The position numbers were made by a program, and so were the translations under genes. The notes beneath the pieces are model-generated. The model did no database searches and was not told the DNA's origin. It was given only the letters and a program-made list of their open reading frames with translations. From positions 597,048 to 653,398 of the forward strand of contig CP070813.1 in assembly GCA_020344055.1 (NCBI GenBank): 56,351 nt of DNA. Reading direction: 5' to 3'. The stretch is from Candidatus Zixiibacteriota bacterium. Its GTDB lineage: Bacteria > Zixibacteria > MSB-5A5 > UBA10806. Positions 45,774 to 54,877 of the stretch are shown here, piece by piece (within the stretch, counting starts at the first letter, position 1; every line of letters starts with the position of its first letter).

Positions 45774-46820
45774 ATGTCGTTTGAGAATCTGTCTGAAAGA
45801 GAAAGAAAAATACTGAAAGTCCTTATAGATCATTATGTTTTGACTGCGGAACCTGTAGCCTCCCGGGCTATCGCCAAAAAATACGGGCTGAAGCTGTCTC
45901 CGGCAACCGTCAGAAATACCATTAAAGATCTCGAGGAGATAGGCCTGGTCAGCCAGCCGCATACGTCCGCCGGCAGAGTTCCGACCACCGAGGGCTATCG
46001 TATATATGTGAATTACCTGCTCCAGCCCGACGAGCCTTCGGAACCGGATCAACAGATGATAAGCGATTTCCTCAGCGGCGCCCTATCGGGTATCGACCAG
46101 ATTCTCGAGCAGACCTCGAGAGTACTCGGTTCGGTATCCAGCCAGCTCGGCATAACGATCGCGCCGCAGTTCGAGTCCGGTATTATTACGAGACTGGAGT
46201 TGATCCCGGTGGCCGAAAGAAGAGTGCTGGTGGTGCTGGCTATGAAATCGGGCCTCGCGAAAACCGTGCTGCTGGAGGTGGAGACCGAGCTCAAGGATAT
46301 CGGTCTACGTGAGACGGCCTCGATATTGAATGAGCGGCTGTGCGGCTTGAGCATCGGCGAGTTGAAACGGACCATTAAGAGGCGTCTGGCGGAACCGACG
46401 CGGGGCAATCCCCAGCTGATAAAGATGTTTATCGAATCCTCGGATGAGCTTCTGAGTTTCTCCGGAGAGAGAGATATACACTTTGGCGGGACAAGCTATT
46501 TGATGAATCAGCCGGAGTTTAATGATCCCGGAAAAATGAGGGAGTTGCTGAATCTGCTTGATCGGAGAGAGACGGTCGGGAGGTTGATGTCGGAAGCCTC
46601 CGGTGTCGAGGGAATCAGAGTGGTAATCGGAGTCGATTCGGAGGAGAAATCCGATGAGATCGGCAGGACGGCGGAGCTTTCGATTCTATCATCCACGTAC
46701 ACGGCCGGTAAATTTAAGGGCGTTTTGGGGATAATGGGCCCGACGCGAATGCCCTATTCGCGGCTCATCGGAATCGTGGACTTTACGGCCAAAAGACTTT
46801 CTCAAATTTTATCCGAATAA
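45774..46820 (+). CDS. hrcA: Heat-inducible transcription repressor HrcA
   Basis: A 348-residue repressor of class I heat-shock genes. The N-terminal winged helix (about 1-75) has LSERERKILKVLIDHYVLTAE at its start, then SPATVRNTIKDLEEIGL, and HTSAGRVPTTEGYR at the end, the most conserved block of the family. The remaining GAF-like and dimerisation regions are complete to IVDFTAKRLSQIL. It is normally folded by GroEL and binds CIRCE operators. It is first gene of the heat-shock cluster, with GAAGGCGG upstream of the ATG. Its operator is not visible near any gene here, so its target must have a diverged sequence or lie elsewhere. Confidence 0.97.
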   Translation: MSFENLSERERKILKVLIDHYVLTAEPVASRAIAKKYGLKLSPATVRNTIKDLEEIGLVSQPHTSAGRVPTTEGYRIYVNYLLQPDEPSEPDQQMISDFLSGALSGIDQILEQTSRVLGSVSSQLGITIAPQFESGIITRLELIPVAERRVLVVLAMKSGLAKTVLLEVETELKDIGLRETASILNERLCGLSIGELKRTIKRRLAEPTRGNPQLIKMFIESSDELLSFSGERDIHFGGTSYLMNQPEFNDPGKMRELLNLLDRRETVGRLMSEASGVEGIRVVIGVDSEEKSDEIGRTAELSILSSTYTAGKFKGVLGIMGPTRMPYSRLIGIVDFTAKRLSQILSE

Positions 46821-46823
46821 GCC

Positions 46824-46853
46824 TTGACACATAATTTTTGTACCCCATAAAAT
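46824..46853 (+). promoter_or_regulatory. Internal promoter before grpE
   Basis: TTGACA (perfect), an 18-nt spacer and TAAAAT lie between hrcA and grpE, starting 3 bases after the hrcA stop. It would let grpE and the genes after it be transcribed apart from hrcA. Confidence 0.6.
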
Positions 46854-46882
46854 ATGAAACTTCTTTTGAAGGTATGAGCGCG

Positions 46883-47392
46883 ATGAAGAAAAATAAATTG
46901 CATCCCGCGGCCGAATTGGCGGCGTACAAAATGGGGATCTTAAAATCGAAAACGGCCGCGGAAGATGAAGAAAAATTTATTCGTCTGGCAGCAGAGTTCG
47001 ATAATTACCGAAAAAGGTCATCGAAACAGTTCGCCCAATTGATGAAAAGCGCCAACGAGGAACTGATCCTGGAGGTCCTGGACGTGGTGGACGATCTCCA
47101 GAGGGCTCTGGAGACATTGTCTTCCCCGGATTCCGGGACCGGCATCGAAAACTGCGAGAACGTGCTGGCGGGCATGAGGCTCATTTATGAGAAGCTGATG
47201 TCCGTTTTAACAAACAGGGGCATCAGGGCGATAGAGGCCCTCAACAAACCGTTCGATCCCAACTACCATGAGGCCGTAATGCAGACGGCGTCGGAGGAAC
47301 ATGTGGCCGGCACCGTGATAAATGTCGTATCCCCCGGATACATGCTGGACGATAGAGTAATAAGGCATTCGAAAGTAGTGGTAGCTTCATAA
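46883..47392 (+). CDS. grpE: Nucleotide exchange factor GrpE
   Basis: A 169-residue DnaK co-chaperone that drives ADP release. The ATG at 46883 is favoured by a GAAGG ten bases upstream; an ATG at 46874 is possible. The helix (FIRLAAEFDNYRKRSSKQ) and the beta-domain signature (PFDPNYHEAV, then GTVINVVSPGYMLDDRVIRHSKVVV) are both clear. The N-terminal acidic tail is short compared with many GrpE proteins. It lies 62 bases after hrcA with its own promoter and is followed after 47 bases by the ParA-type gene, so the usual direct grpE-dnaK adjacency is broken. Confidence 0.96.
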   Translation: MKKNKLHPAAELAAYKMGILKSKTAAEDEEKFIRLAAEFDNYRKRSSKQFAQLMKSANEELILEVLDVVDDLQRALETLSSPDSGTGIENCENVLAGMRLIYEKLMSVLTNRGIRAIEALNKPFDPNYHEAVMQTASEEHVAGTVINVVSPGYMLDDRVIRHSKVVVAS

Positions 47393-47439
47393 AACAGACC
47401 GATTTTTTAATATCATTTAAATCCGGAAAGGCGAATCGC

Positions 47440-48399
47440 ATGTCAAAGATTATTGCAGTCATGAATCAAAAGGGTGGAGTTGGGAAAACGACCACCACAG
47501 TTAATCTGGGCGCGGCCCTGGCGGGAAAATCATTCAAAGTGCTGCTTGTGGACCTCGATCCCTCGGGCAGCCTCTCCAACTGGCTGAGCAATGAGGACGG
47601 TGAAGGATTCTCCGGTCTCGGCGAGCTCGTTTACGGCCGGGCTGCGGCAGCCGATATCATAAGAAAATCAGACGTTTTAGGATTGGATTATATCCCCTCC
47701 GGAAACAGTCTCCGGGAGGTCCTGCCCAAGGGAAGTTTCAGTATCTACTCGCTGACCGAGAGTATCAGGGAATTGAAAGATAAATATGAATATATCATTC
47801 TGGATTGTCCGCCCTCATCGGATTTTCTAATAGGGAACGCCCTCATAGCCTCCGATTCCATAATTATCCCGATACAAACCGAAACGCTCCCTCTACAGAG
47901 CGCGGTAAGATTTCTGGATTGGCTCGATAATTTTATCAACACTCAGAACCGTTCTATCGATATTCTGGGGATACTTCCGTGCATGTTCGATTCCCGAACC
48001 AGGCTGTCCAACATGGTTCTGGAAACGATGAAATCCAGCGAAAACCTGGGGCCCCTTGTTTTTGATACCGTCATAAGAAAAAATGTCAAACTCGCGGAGA
48101 TCGCCGTTTCCGGCAAATCTATTTTCAAGTCGGCGTCGGGCAGTTTCGGGGCCGAGGATTACTGCAAACTTGCAGAAGAGGTTATCGAAAGAACCGGGAT
48201 GACCATCCGGGAACCGGAAAATGAAATCCAGACGGAATCTTCCGACCCGGCCGTCGACGATGCGGATGATCCGGTGACAGTTGGCGTTTCCTCGGACGAC
48301 ATTTCTCATGAAGCTCAAGATCCGCAGGAGGAACATGTTTACCGGCAAAGCAGTTATATTGCAAATGCCGGAGACAACATTGAAAGCGGGGAGAATTGA
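47440..48399 (+). CDS. Orphan ParA/Soj-type ATPase with acidic tail
   Basis: A 319-residue ATPase of the ParA/MinD superfamily. The deviant Walker A KGGVGKTT is at 11-18, with D38 and D40 in LLVDLDPSG (40 being the A' aspartate), and Walker B in YIILDCPPS. The core ends near residue 255 (LAEEVIERTG). A 60-residue acidic tail follows, rich in Asp, Glu and Ser, that I do not recognise. No ParB, parS or plasmid replication gene is nearby, so chromosome segregation is unproven; it may position another cargo. Its TGA stop ends one base before the selenoprotein ATG, so the two are probably co-translated. AAAGG precedes the ATG. Confidence 0.9.
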   Translation: MSKIIAVMNQKGGVGKTTTTVNLGAALAGKSFKVLLVDLDPSGSLSNWLSNEDGEGFSGLGELVYGRAAAADIIRKSDVLGLDYIPSGNSLREVLPKGSFSIYSLTESIRELKDKYEYIILDCPPSSDFLIGNALIASDSIIIPIQTETLPLQSAVRFLDWLDNFINTQNRSIDILGILPCMFDSRTRLSNMVLETMKSSENLGPLVFDTVIRKNVKLAEIAVSGKSIFKSASGSFGAEDYCKLAEEVIERTGMTIREPENEIQTESSDPAVDDADDPVTVGVSSDDISHEAQDPQEEHVYRQSSYIANAGDNIESGEN

Positions 48400-48400
48400 A

Positions 48401-48628
48401 ATGAAGATAGCTATTGAATATTGCGCCGTCTGAAAATACGATCCCGACGCCGTCAGTTTGGCGGGCGCCATAGAAAAGAAATTCGGGATAAAATCGGAAT
48501 TGATCGCCTCCGATGGCGGAGCCTTCGAGGTTTTCATCGATGGCGAAAAGATCTTCTCAAAGTTACAGGCCGGTCGATTCCCGAAACACGAGGAAATTCT
48601 CGGCGCTATAGAGAAAAGAAATCCATAA
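48401..48628 (+). CDS. SelW/Rdx-family selenoprotein (UGA = Sec at codon 11)
   Basis: A 75-residue thioredoxin-like protein read through one in-frame TGA (48431-48433). The N-terminus is MKIAIEYCAV-U-KYDPDA, with CxxU at 8-11, the redox motif of the SelT/SelW/SelH family. It continues with FGIKSELIASDGGAFEVFID, then IFSKLQAGRFPKHEEI. GGAFEVFIDG and FSK-GRFP-EEI are family blocks, and the frame then stops at TAA. GGGGAG lies eight bases before the ATG, and the ATG is one base after the parA stop. A hairpin with a GU-leading loop follows the TGA (listed separately). An alternative is a sequencing error or a broken gene, but no other defect is present in the frame. Confidence 0.88.
48442..48464 (+). 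promoter_or_regulatory. Candidate bacterial SECIS hairpin
   Basis: CCCG (48443-48446) pairs with CGGG (48461-48464) and CC (48450-48451) with GG (48460-48461 region), with a left bulge, enclosing the loop GUCAGUUU at 48452-48459. The loop starts 18 bases after the UGA, within the usual spacing, and begins with GU as in bacterial SECIS elements. Drawn by eye, with no energy calculated. Confidence 0.6.
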
Positions 48629-48649
48629 TAATGGGGGATCGTAGATTTC

Positions 48650-48676
48650 GCCCCTTCGCCGCGTCGGTGGAGGGGC
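48650..48676 (+). terminator. Hairpin after selenoprotein gene
   Basis: GCCCCT and AGGGGC arms form a stem 22 bases after the stop. No T-run follows, so it may be a stabilising or weak terminator structure. Confidence 0.3.
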
Positions 48677-48735
48677 TTGTCATTTGATGGATCCGGGCCC
48701 GGTCGGTTTTATGGGCAATATAAAATTTTCCGCCC

Positions 48736-48764
48736 TTGTATTTTTGGATTTCATATCTTATTAT
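48736..48764 (+). promoter_or_regulatory. Candidate promoter before membrane protein gene
   Basis: TTGTAT, a 17-nt spacer and TATTAT lie about 57 bases before the TTG start at 48821. Confidence 0.4.
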
Positions 48765-48820
48765 AAATTCCATGTTCGATTTTCGGGATATCGCCTGTGT
48801 AAATAGTGCCGGGAGGTAAT

Positions 48821-49615
48821 TTGATCACATTAATCAGGTATGCCGTTAGCATTGTCGTCTGGGCTATAGTGGCGATTGTGCTTCTTTTGACAGGTAAAGT
48901 CGTCTATCTGATGTTCTGGTTCCTGCTGGGGGCCCTGCTGGTAATCGTATGGCTCGGGCATACGGCTTATAGAATCATTTATTTGTTCAATCCCGATTTT
49001 AAAGCCATCAAAATCGTGCTGGTATTCTTGATTTTGATAGCGGCCGGCATCGCCTATTTCAAGTTTGTCGTGACGCCCTCCTGGAATAACTGGAATTCCA
49101 CGCCTGAAGAAATAGACGACACATACGTCGCCGACCGATACTGCCCCGACGCCGAGCTCAGGACTGTCAGAACCCTTGAGGTTAATGTTCCCCGGGATTA
49201 TATTTTCCGATGGATCCGGCAGTTGCCTGAGGTGGGATCATACGGTTCCGGTTTTTTGGGCATCGGCGGCGGGAAAACGTTCGACAGGCTTATGGATGAC
49301 CTGCCCGAATTGAAAGAGGGCGATAGCTTTTTGATGGGGCGCGTGGTGGATATTGAACCGGGCAAAAGTATTACGTTTAATATAGGCGAAGATCCCAAAT
49401 TCCCCAAGCTGGGCATCGACTGCTTTTACGGGGGGTATTATCTCAGGGAAGCGGGCGGCAACAGGACCAGAATCAACATGGTGATGCGCGCCGACTATGA
49501 GGGTTTCTGGGGATGGTTTTACTCGCAGGTTATTATCGAGTTCGGGGATTTTCTCATAGCTACAAAACAGCTCTCGAAATTAAAAGAGATGGCCGAAAGA
49601 AATTTCAAAGAATAG
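48821..49615 (+). CDS. Membrane protein with SRPBCC-like soluble domain
   Basis: A 264-residue protein. The start is TTG at 48821, with GGGAGG four bases upstream; a GTG fifteen bases earlier lies before that site. Three hydrophobic helices (about 5-28, 30-55 and 62-85) are followed by a soluble domain (about 90-264). That domain has EVNVPRDYIFRWIRQLPEVG, then DDLPELKEGDSF and an IEPGKSITF segment, which resembles a SRPBCC/polyketide-cyclase-type lipid-binding fold tethered to the membrane. I do not recognise the family beyond that. It lies between the selenoprotein and dnaK and is probably transcribed with the small membrane protein 40 bases downstream. Confidence 0.7.
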   Translation: MITLIRYAVSIVVWAIVAIVLLLTGKVVYLMFWFLLGALLVIVWLGHTAYRIIYLFNPDFKAIKIVLVFLILIAAGIAYFKFVVTPSWNNWNSTPEEIDDTYVADRYCPDAELRTVRTLEVNVPRDYIFRWIRQLPEVGSYGSGFLGIGGGKTFDRLMDDLPELKEGDSFLMGRVVDIEPGKSITFNIGEDPKFPKLGIDCFYGGYYLREAGGNRTRINMVMRADYEGFWGWFYSQVIIEFGDFLIATKQLSKLKEMAERNFKE

Positions 49616-49655
49616 TCTCGCAAATATCGAGCTAAACAAACTGTGAGGGTGATAA

Positions 49656-50120
49656 ATGGCTAAAGCGGACGAAATTAACAAACAGGCGTTGTGGTGGACG
49701 ACGATTATTGTGACGATTACCAGCACTTTAATCGATAAATTGTTCGATGTTATTAATAGAGGCGTTAACAGCGATGCTTTCGCTTCAGCGCCGGGCTATT
49801 TCTCTTCGTCACAACCCGACTATTTTCCCCTGATATATATGATCGTTGTCTTTTTTGCGACCCTGATCACGGTCTGGCTTTACGCTATCCTTCAATCCCG
49901 TATGCCGAAAAACTGGATCATAAAAGGTATTATAGTCGGTATTATTTTATTTATTGTGGCCGATCTGGCCAATATGGTGGAAACCGGATATGCTACCGCC
50001 ATCCCGGGAGCCGCCGCGCGGGGGAAAACTTTTTTGGGCCTGCTGGCAAGCCTTGTAAACGGATGCATCCTTACTTATATTTATAGCTGGGTTTCCGGTG
50101 AAAGGAAAAAAAGCAAATAA
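49656..50120 (+). CDS. Small multi-pass membrane protein, unknown function
   Basis: A 154-residue protein with about four hydrophobic segments (about 12-32, 58-80, 88-108 and 125-145), a short loop (GVNSDAFASAPGYFSSS) and a basic C-terminus (ERKKSK). I do not recognise the family. GAGGGTG precedes the ATG. It lies 40 bases after the SRPBCC-like gene and 54 bases before dnaK, inside the heat-shock cluster. Confidence 0.65.
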   Translation: MAKADEINKQALWWTTIIVTITSTLIDKLFDVINRGVNSDAFASAPGYFSSSQPDYFPLIYMIVVFFATLITVWLYAILQSRMPKNWIIKGIIVGIILFIVADLANMVETGYATAIPGAAARGKTFLGLLASLVNGCILTYIYSWVSGERKKSK

Positions 50121-50174
50121 GGATAGAGGATTTAAGAATATAATATAGGCAGTTTAACGGAGGTTTGAAATAAA

Positions 50175-52112
50175 ATGGGCAAGGTAATAGGAATAGACCT
50201 GGGGACGACAAACTCATGTGTGGCCGTTATGGAGGGCGGCGACCCGGTCGTAATTCCGAACCCCGAAGGCGGCCGGACTTCTCCATCAATCGTGGCGTTC
50301 AGCAAGGATGGTCAGAGGCTGGTGGGGCAGGTCGCCAAACGGCAGGCCATAACCAATCCCGAGAACACCATTTTCTCCATCAAGAGGTTTATGGGGCGGC
50401 GTCATTCCGAGGTGGCGTCCGAAGAGAAGATCGTGCCCTACAAGGTCGTGGGCGCCCCGAATGACGATTGCAGGGTGGTCGCCCTGGATAAAGAATACGC
50501 CCCGCCGGAGATATCCGCCATGATTCTCCAGTATCTCAAGAAAACTGCCGAGGATTATCTCGGTTCCGAGGTCAAACAGGCCGTTATTACCGTACCCGCC
50601 TATTTCAACGATTCCCAGAGGCAGGCCACCAAGGATGCGGGCAAAATTGCGGGAATGGAAGTGTTGCGCATTATCAATGAACCTACGGCGGCGTCGCTGG
50701 CCTACGGGCTTGACAAGAAAAAAGACCAGAAGATAGCGGTATTCGATCTCGGCGGCGGCACCTTCGATATCTCGGTGCTGGAGCTGGGCGAAGGCGTATT
50801 CGAGGTCCGCTCCACCAACGGCGATACACATCTCGGCGGTGACGATTTCGATCAGCGGATAATCGATTGGATGGCGGACGAATTCAAAAAGAACGAGGGC
50901 ATCGATCTTCGAAAAGACAGGATGGCGCTTCAGAGGTTGAAAGAAGCCGCCGAGAAGGCCAAATGCGAGCTTTCCACCACAGCGCAGACCTCGCTGAATC
51001 TGCCCTTTATCACCGCTGACCAGAACGGCCCCAAGCATCTCGACCTCACCCTTACCAGGGCGAAATTCGAGCAGCTGGTGGACGATCTTATCGAAAGAAC
51101 CGTCGAACCCTGCAAAAAAGCGTTGGCCGACGCCAAGATGAAACCGTCCGATATCGACGAGGTTATCCTGGTGGGCGGTATGACGCGTATGCCCAAAGTG
51201 CAGGAGACCGTGAAAAGCCTCTTCGGCCGCGATCCCCATAAGGGGGTGAACCCCGACGAGGTGGTCGCCGTGGGAGCCGCTATCCAGGCGGGCGTACTGG
51301 CCGGAGATGTAAAGGACGTACTGCTTCTTGACGTAACCCCCTTATCCCTTGGAATCGAGACCCTTGGAGGTGTGTTCACCAAGCTAATAGAAAGAAACAC
51401 TACCATACCCACGCGCAAATCGCAGATTTTTTCCACCGCATCGGATAATCAACCGGCCGTATCCATCCATGTCCTTCAGGGCGAAAGGGAGATGGCCGTC
51501 CACAACCGTACTCTGGGCAAATTCGACCTGGTGGGTATTCCGCCTGCGCCCCGGGGCATACCTCAGATCGAGGTAACCTTCGATATCGACGCCAACGGCA
51601 TTTTCGATGTATCCGCCAAAGACCTGGGTACCGGCAAGGAGCAGTCCATAAAGATCGAATCATCTTCCGGTTTATCGGAGAATGAGATCGATAAGATGGT
51701 CAAAGATGCCGAAGCCCACGCGGCCGAGGATAAAAAGGCCCGCGATCTTGTTGACGCCCGTAACAAAGCCGATTCCACTATTTATCAGGTGGAGAAAAGC
51801 CTGAAGGATTATGGCGATAAGTTAACCGAGGACGATAAGAAGAAAATTCAGGACGCCATTGAGAAGGCGAACAAGGCCAAAGATTCCGAAGATGCCGCGG
51901 AGATAGAGAAAGCGGTCGAGGAGCTGCTTTCGGCCTCGCACAAAATGGCCGAGGAGATGTACAAACAACAGGCATCCCAAGAGACAGCGGGAGCAACCCA
52001 GGAGCAGGCGGCCGGCGCCGAGTCAGATAAAGATGCAGGAACCAAAGGCGATGAAGGCGCCGTCGACGCCGATTTCGAGGTGGTCGACGACGAGGATAAA
52101 GAGAAATCTTAG
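50175..52112 (+). CDS. dnaK: Chaperone DnaK (Hsp70)
   Basis: A 645-residue Hsp70. The nucleotide-binding domain (about 1-383) has [39 protein letters not shown] and [14 protein letters not shown]. The linker ([15 protein letters not shown]) leads to the substrate domain and a helical lid. The C-terminus ends in [15 protein letters not shown] with the acidic EVVD-type tail. It works with GrpE (46883) and DnaJ (53574), encoded in the same cluster. A TATAAT box is 31 bases before the ATG, but its -35 is poor. GGAGG sits at 50159-50163. The stop lies only 3 bases from the converging serpin stop, so there is no room for a separate terminator. Confidence 0.98.
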   Translation: MGKVIGIDLGTTNSCVAVMEGGDPVVIPNPEGGRTSPSIVAFSKDGQRLVGQVAKRQAITNPENTIFSIKRFMGRRHSEVASEEKIVPYKVVGAPNDDCRVVALDKEYAPPEISAMILQYLKKTAEDYLGSEVKQAVITVPAYFNDSQRQATKDAGKIAGMEVLRIINEPTAASLAYGLDKKKDQKIAVFDLGGGTFDISVLELGEGVFEVRSTNGDTHLGGDDFDQRIIDWMADEFKKNEGIDLRKDRMALQRLKEAAEKAKCELSTTAQTSLNLPFITADQNGPKHLDLTLTRAKFEQLVDDLIERTVEPCKKALADAKMKPSDIDEVILVGGMTRMPKVQETVKSLFGRDPHKGVNPDEVVAVGAAIQAGVLAGDVKDVLLLDVTPLSLGIETLGGVFTKLIERNTTIPTRKSQIFSTASDNQPAVSIHVLQGEREMAVHNRTLGKFDLVGIPPAPRGIPQIEVTFDIDANGIFDVSAKDLGTGKEQSIKIESSSGLSENEIDKMVKDAEAHAAEDKKARDLVDARNKADSTIYQVEKSLKDYGDKLTEDDKKKIQDAIEKANKAKDSEDAAEIEKAVEELLSASHKMAEEMYKQQASQETAGATQEQAAGAESDKDAGTKGDEGAVDADFEVVDDEDKEKS

Positions 52113-52115
52113 TCT

Positions 52116-53315
52116 TTAACCGGACGTAGGATCGGCAATCTTCCCCAGAAACATTATCGTACCGGAACCGGATTCTCGTATCAGGAACAGAAACGGTCTA
52201 TCGACTCGCATAACGAATTTCTCCGAGGGCCCGGCGCTGGTCGCCATGCCGACCGATGTTACCGCGGCCGCTTCGGTCCCTTCCTCGTCCACGTCAACAT
52301 AAGTTTTGTGTTTCACGAAACTTATGAACATTTGATCTTGCGCGCTGATCCCGGAGAAATCGGCGGCGCCGGAGAAGGCCATTCCCATTCCCAGAGATGA
52401 TAGCATATCCGTCAGGGTTTTGTTATATTCCAGCTTGAACCTGGGCATCGAGATTGTTCCCTTACGGCTACGGAGATTGCCCGTCCAAAGCTTCAGGCTA
52501 GCATCGTCGAGACGTCCTATCAGATCGTCGATCCCTGCATCGGGTTTAGGTAGAAAGATTATCATGCTGAAGGCGCGGTTGCCATACGGAAGCTCGACAG
52601 CCTGAAAGCTGTCATTCTCCAAATACCGAAAACGATTCTCCTGATTCATCATCTTACAGGTAACCCTGGAACCGTCGGTTAGCGTGAACTCATCGTCTTT
52701 GGTATCTTCGACGTCGAATTTCCTCGTCCAGTCGCCATGAAAATAAATGGCATTAATTAGGATCATCAAGAGATCCGGGTTTATCGGCTTTTCGACTATG
52801 TCCGGAATCTTGCCGTTTGTATTCCTGTATACCCAGGCATTAATGGTATCCGCGGTACCCGGATCGCCGAAATTGCAGGGGCTGATTTCGGCGTTGAAAA
52901 ACGACCTGTTCATATCGAGAAAATCGTCTTCGACGTGAAGGTTTTGACGATACCATATGGAGTTGGCAATCTGAAATACGACCGCGGAGTCAAGCGTCAT
53001 CAATGTTTGGCTCAGGTTCCTATAGGATTCGTTGATTTTGTCTATTGATGTGCCGTTCAGCTCCAGCGTTCCGGCCATCGCTTCCCTCGTTTCTCCTTCG
53101 GCTCCGTTATAGACCATCGACAGCGCCATGGAAACCGACAGGGGCGAGATCATAACGTTTTTGCCTTCTTTCTCTTTAATAACTTCTTCGAATAGTTTCA
53201 GACCGAAGCTGTTAATCGAAGCGCCCAGATTGCCGTCCTCGGCATGGCCAGAATCTGCAAAGAAGGCGAAAATCATAATAAACGCTATTGCCCGAATAGA
53301 TCTTTTTGCGCGCAC
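52116..53315 (-). CDS. Exported serpin (serine protease inhibitor)
   Basis: A 399-residue serpin. GTG at 53315 is chosen because GGGAGGAA lies directly before it, whereas the ATG twelve bases upstream has no site. A signal peptide (about 1-25, ending GHAE) exports it. Serpin blocks are complete: NVMISPLSVSMALSMVYNGA, ANSIWY, INAIYFHGDW, then the hinge DEEGTEAAAVTSVG (about 343-356) and VDRPFLFLIRESGSGTIMFLGK. The small-residue hinge indicates an inhibitory, not merely structural, serpin. Counting from the hinge puts P1-P1' at about Ser360-Ala361, which suggests an elastase- or subtilisin-like target. Bacterial serpins are sporadic and often viewed as acquired. It is convergent with dnaK. Confidence 0.95.
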   Translation of the reverse strand: MRAKRSIRAIAFIMIFAFFADSGHAEDGNLGASINSFGLKLFEEVIKEKEGKNVMISPLSVSMALSMVYNGAEGETREAMAGTLELNGTSIDKINESYRNLSQTLMTLDSAVVFQIANSIWYRQNLHVEDDFLDMNRSFFNAEISPCNFGDPGTADTINAWVYRNTNGKIPDIVEKPINPDLLMILINAIYFHGDWTRKFDVEDTKDDEFTLTDGSRVTCKMMNQENRFRYLENDSFQAVELPYGNRAFSMIIFLPKPDAGIDDLIGRLDDASLKLWTGNLRSRKGTISMPRFKLEYNKTLTDMLSSLGMGMAFSGAADFSGISAQDQMFISFVKHKTYVDVDEEGTEAAAVTSVGMATSAGPSEKFVMRVDRPFLFLIRESGSGTIMFLGKIADPTSG

Positions 53316-53508
53316 AATTCCTCCCATTTAAAATAATTTATCGCGAAAATTCCGCGTGCTTGTGGAGTTATTATACGACGATCTTAAACGTTCGTTCAAG
53401 GTAATTTTGCAAATCACATTAAAGCTCTTACGAAACCTTGCTTGCTACCCTTGCGTTTGATGGTTGGTGGTGATGAATAATGCTGATTTGTTCCGGGGTC
53501 ATGGCATA

Positions 53509-53537
53509 TTGACTTAAGGATTTATATCCGATATATT
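53509..53537 (+). promoter_or_regulatory. Promoter of dnaJ
   Basis: TTGACT, a 17-nt spacer and TATATT lie 36 bases before the ATG. No CIRCE repeat is visible. dnaJ thus seems to have its own sigma-70 promoter apart from dnaK. Confidence 0.65.
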
Positions 53538-53573
53538 TAGTGAATTTGAAGAGGAACGAGAATTGAGCAACAG

Positions 53574-54737
53574 ATGGCGCGAAGAGACTACTACACGATA
53601 CTCGGAATAGGCCGGGACGCCGGCGAAGACGAGATAAAAAAAGCCTACCGCAAGCTCGCCGTTAGATACCATCCCGACAAAAATCCGGGGGATAAATCGG
53701 CGGAGGAGTCTTTCAAAGAGGCCACCGAGGCCTATGAGATCCTGAAAGACCCGCAAAAGCGCCGGATTTACGATCAATACGGCCATGAGGGGCTCCGCGG
53801 GGGAGGTTTCGGAGGCGGTTTTAACGGTTTCGGCGGATTCGATCTCGCCGATGCCCTGCGAGCCTTCATGAGAGATTTCGGGGGTTTCGGCGGGCTGGAT
53901 GATCTCTTTGGATTCGGATCAACTACCAGGACCGAGCGCGGGGGGGGCAGGCGAGGTCAGGATCTTCAGGTTAGGCTCGAATTGACCCTGGAGGAGATCT
54001 CGCAAGGCGTCGAGAAAACCTTAAAGGTCAAACGTTTCGTCAAATGCGAGAGCTGCAAGGGAAGCGGCGCCGAACCCGGAACCGCGCCATCCCGATGCCC
54101 CACCTGCGCCGGGCAGGGTCAGGTTAGACGCGTCTCCAGGACTTTATTCGGGCAATTCGTCAACGTTCAAACCTGTCCCAACTGCGGCGGATCGGGTGAT
54201 ATCATAGAGAAAAAATGCAGAAATTGCGGGGGAAGCGGCCTGGAGAAAGCCTCCACAAAGATAAAAGTCAAAATCCCCGCCGGTGTGGCGGCCGGAAACT
54301 ACCTGACCGTCAGGGGTTCGGGCAATTTCGGCCAGCAGGGCGGCCCTCCCGGCGACGTACTGGTGGTGATCGACGAAAAAGAACATGAATACTTCACCCG
54401 CAGGGGCGATGACGTTATCTTCGATCTCCCTATCTCGATCTCTCAGGCGGTCCTGGGAGCGGAGATCGATATAGCGACCCTGGATGGTTCAGAAAAACTT
54501 AAAATACCGGCGGGCACGCAATCCGGCAAAATATTCCTGATGAAAAACAAAGGCATCCCTCATCTGAACAGCTACGGCAGGGGAAGTCAGCTGGTGCGGG
54601 TATTCGTATGGACTCCCACCCGTCTATCCGATGAGGAAAAGGATCTTTTCAAAAAGCTGGCAGAGCATCAGGGCGAAAAACCGCCCGAACCGAGCAAATC
54701 GTTTCTGGAGAAACTGCGCGAAACACTAGGAGTGTAG
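53574..54737 (+). CDS. dnaJ: Chaperone DnaJ (Hsp40)
   Basis: A 387-residue type I Hsp40. The J domain (about 3-68) carries HPD at 33-35 ([10 protein letters not shown]). A Gly/Phe-rich region (about 73-118) leads to four CxxCxGxG-type zinc motifs ([32 protein letters not shown]). The C-terminal substrate domain ends the protein. It stimulates the ATPase of DnaK. No strong ribosome binding site is visible directly before the ATG (GAAGAGG lies about 20 bases upstream). The serpin gene separates it from dnaK on the opposite strand. Confidence 0.97.
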   Translation: MARRDYYTILGIGRDAGEDEIKKAYRKLAVRYHPDKNPGDKSAEESFKEATEAYEILKDPQKRRIYDQYGHEGLRGGGFGGGFNGFGGFDLADALRAFMRDFGGFGGLDDLFGFGSTTRTERGGGRRGQDLQVRLELTLEEISQGVEKTLKVKRFVKCESCKGSGAEPGTAPSRCPTCAGQGQVRRVSRTLFGQFVNVQTCPNCGGSGDIIEKKCRNCGGSGLEKASTKIKVKIPAGVAAGNYLTVRGSGNFGQQGGPPGDVLVVIDEKEHEYFTRRGDDVIFDLPISISQAVLGAEIDIATLDGSEKLKIPAGTQSGKIFLMKNKGIPHLNSYGRGSQLVRVFVWTPTRLSDEEKDLFKKLAEHQGEKPPEPSKSFLEKLRETLGV

Positions 54738-54758
54738 GGGAATCCTAAAAGTAAAAAT

Positions 54759-54812
54759 CGTCATCGCGAGGAGTCAAATCTCGCCATTGGGGGAGGACGA
54801 CGAAGCGATCTC
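54759..54812. repeat. CGTCATCGCGAGGAG...CGACGAAGCGATCTC repeat
   Basis: A REP-like interspersed sequence with outer words CGTCATCGCGAGGAG and CGACGAAGCGATCTC, and a GC-rich middle. It is related to 42534-42604 and lies between dnaJ and rsmE. Confidence 0.55.
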
Positions 54813-54877
54813 AACATTTTTTGAAAGATAAAGGTAAATAAGCTATTTTATCCCATTAGATCATAAAGAGGTTTATT

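Noticed and set aside
50286-51239. Long minus-strand open frame opposite dnaK
   Set aside because: Antisense shadow; dnaK is certain.
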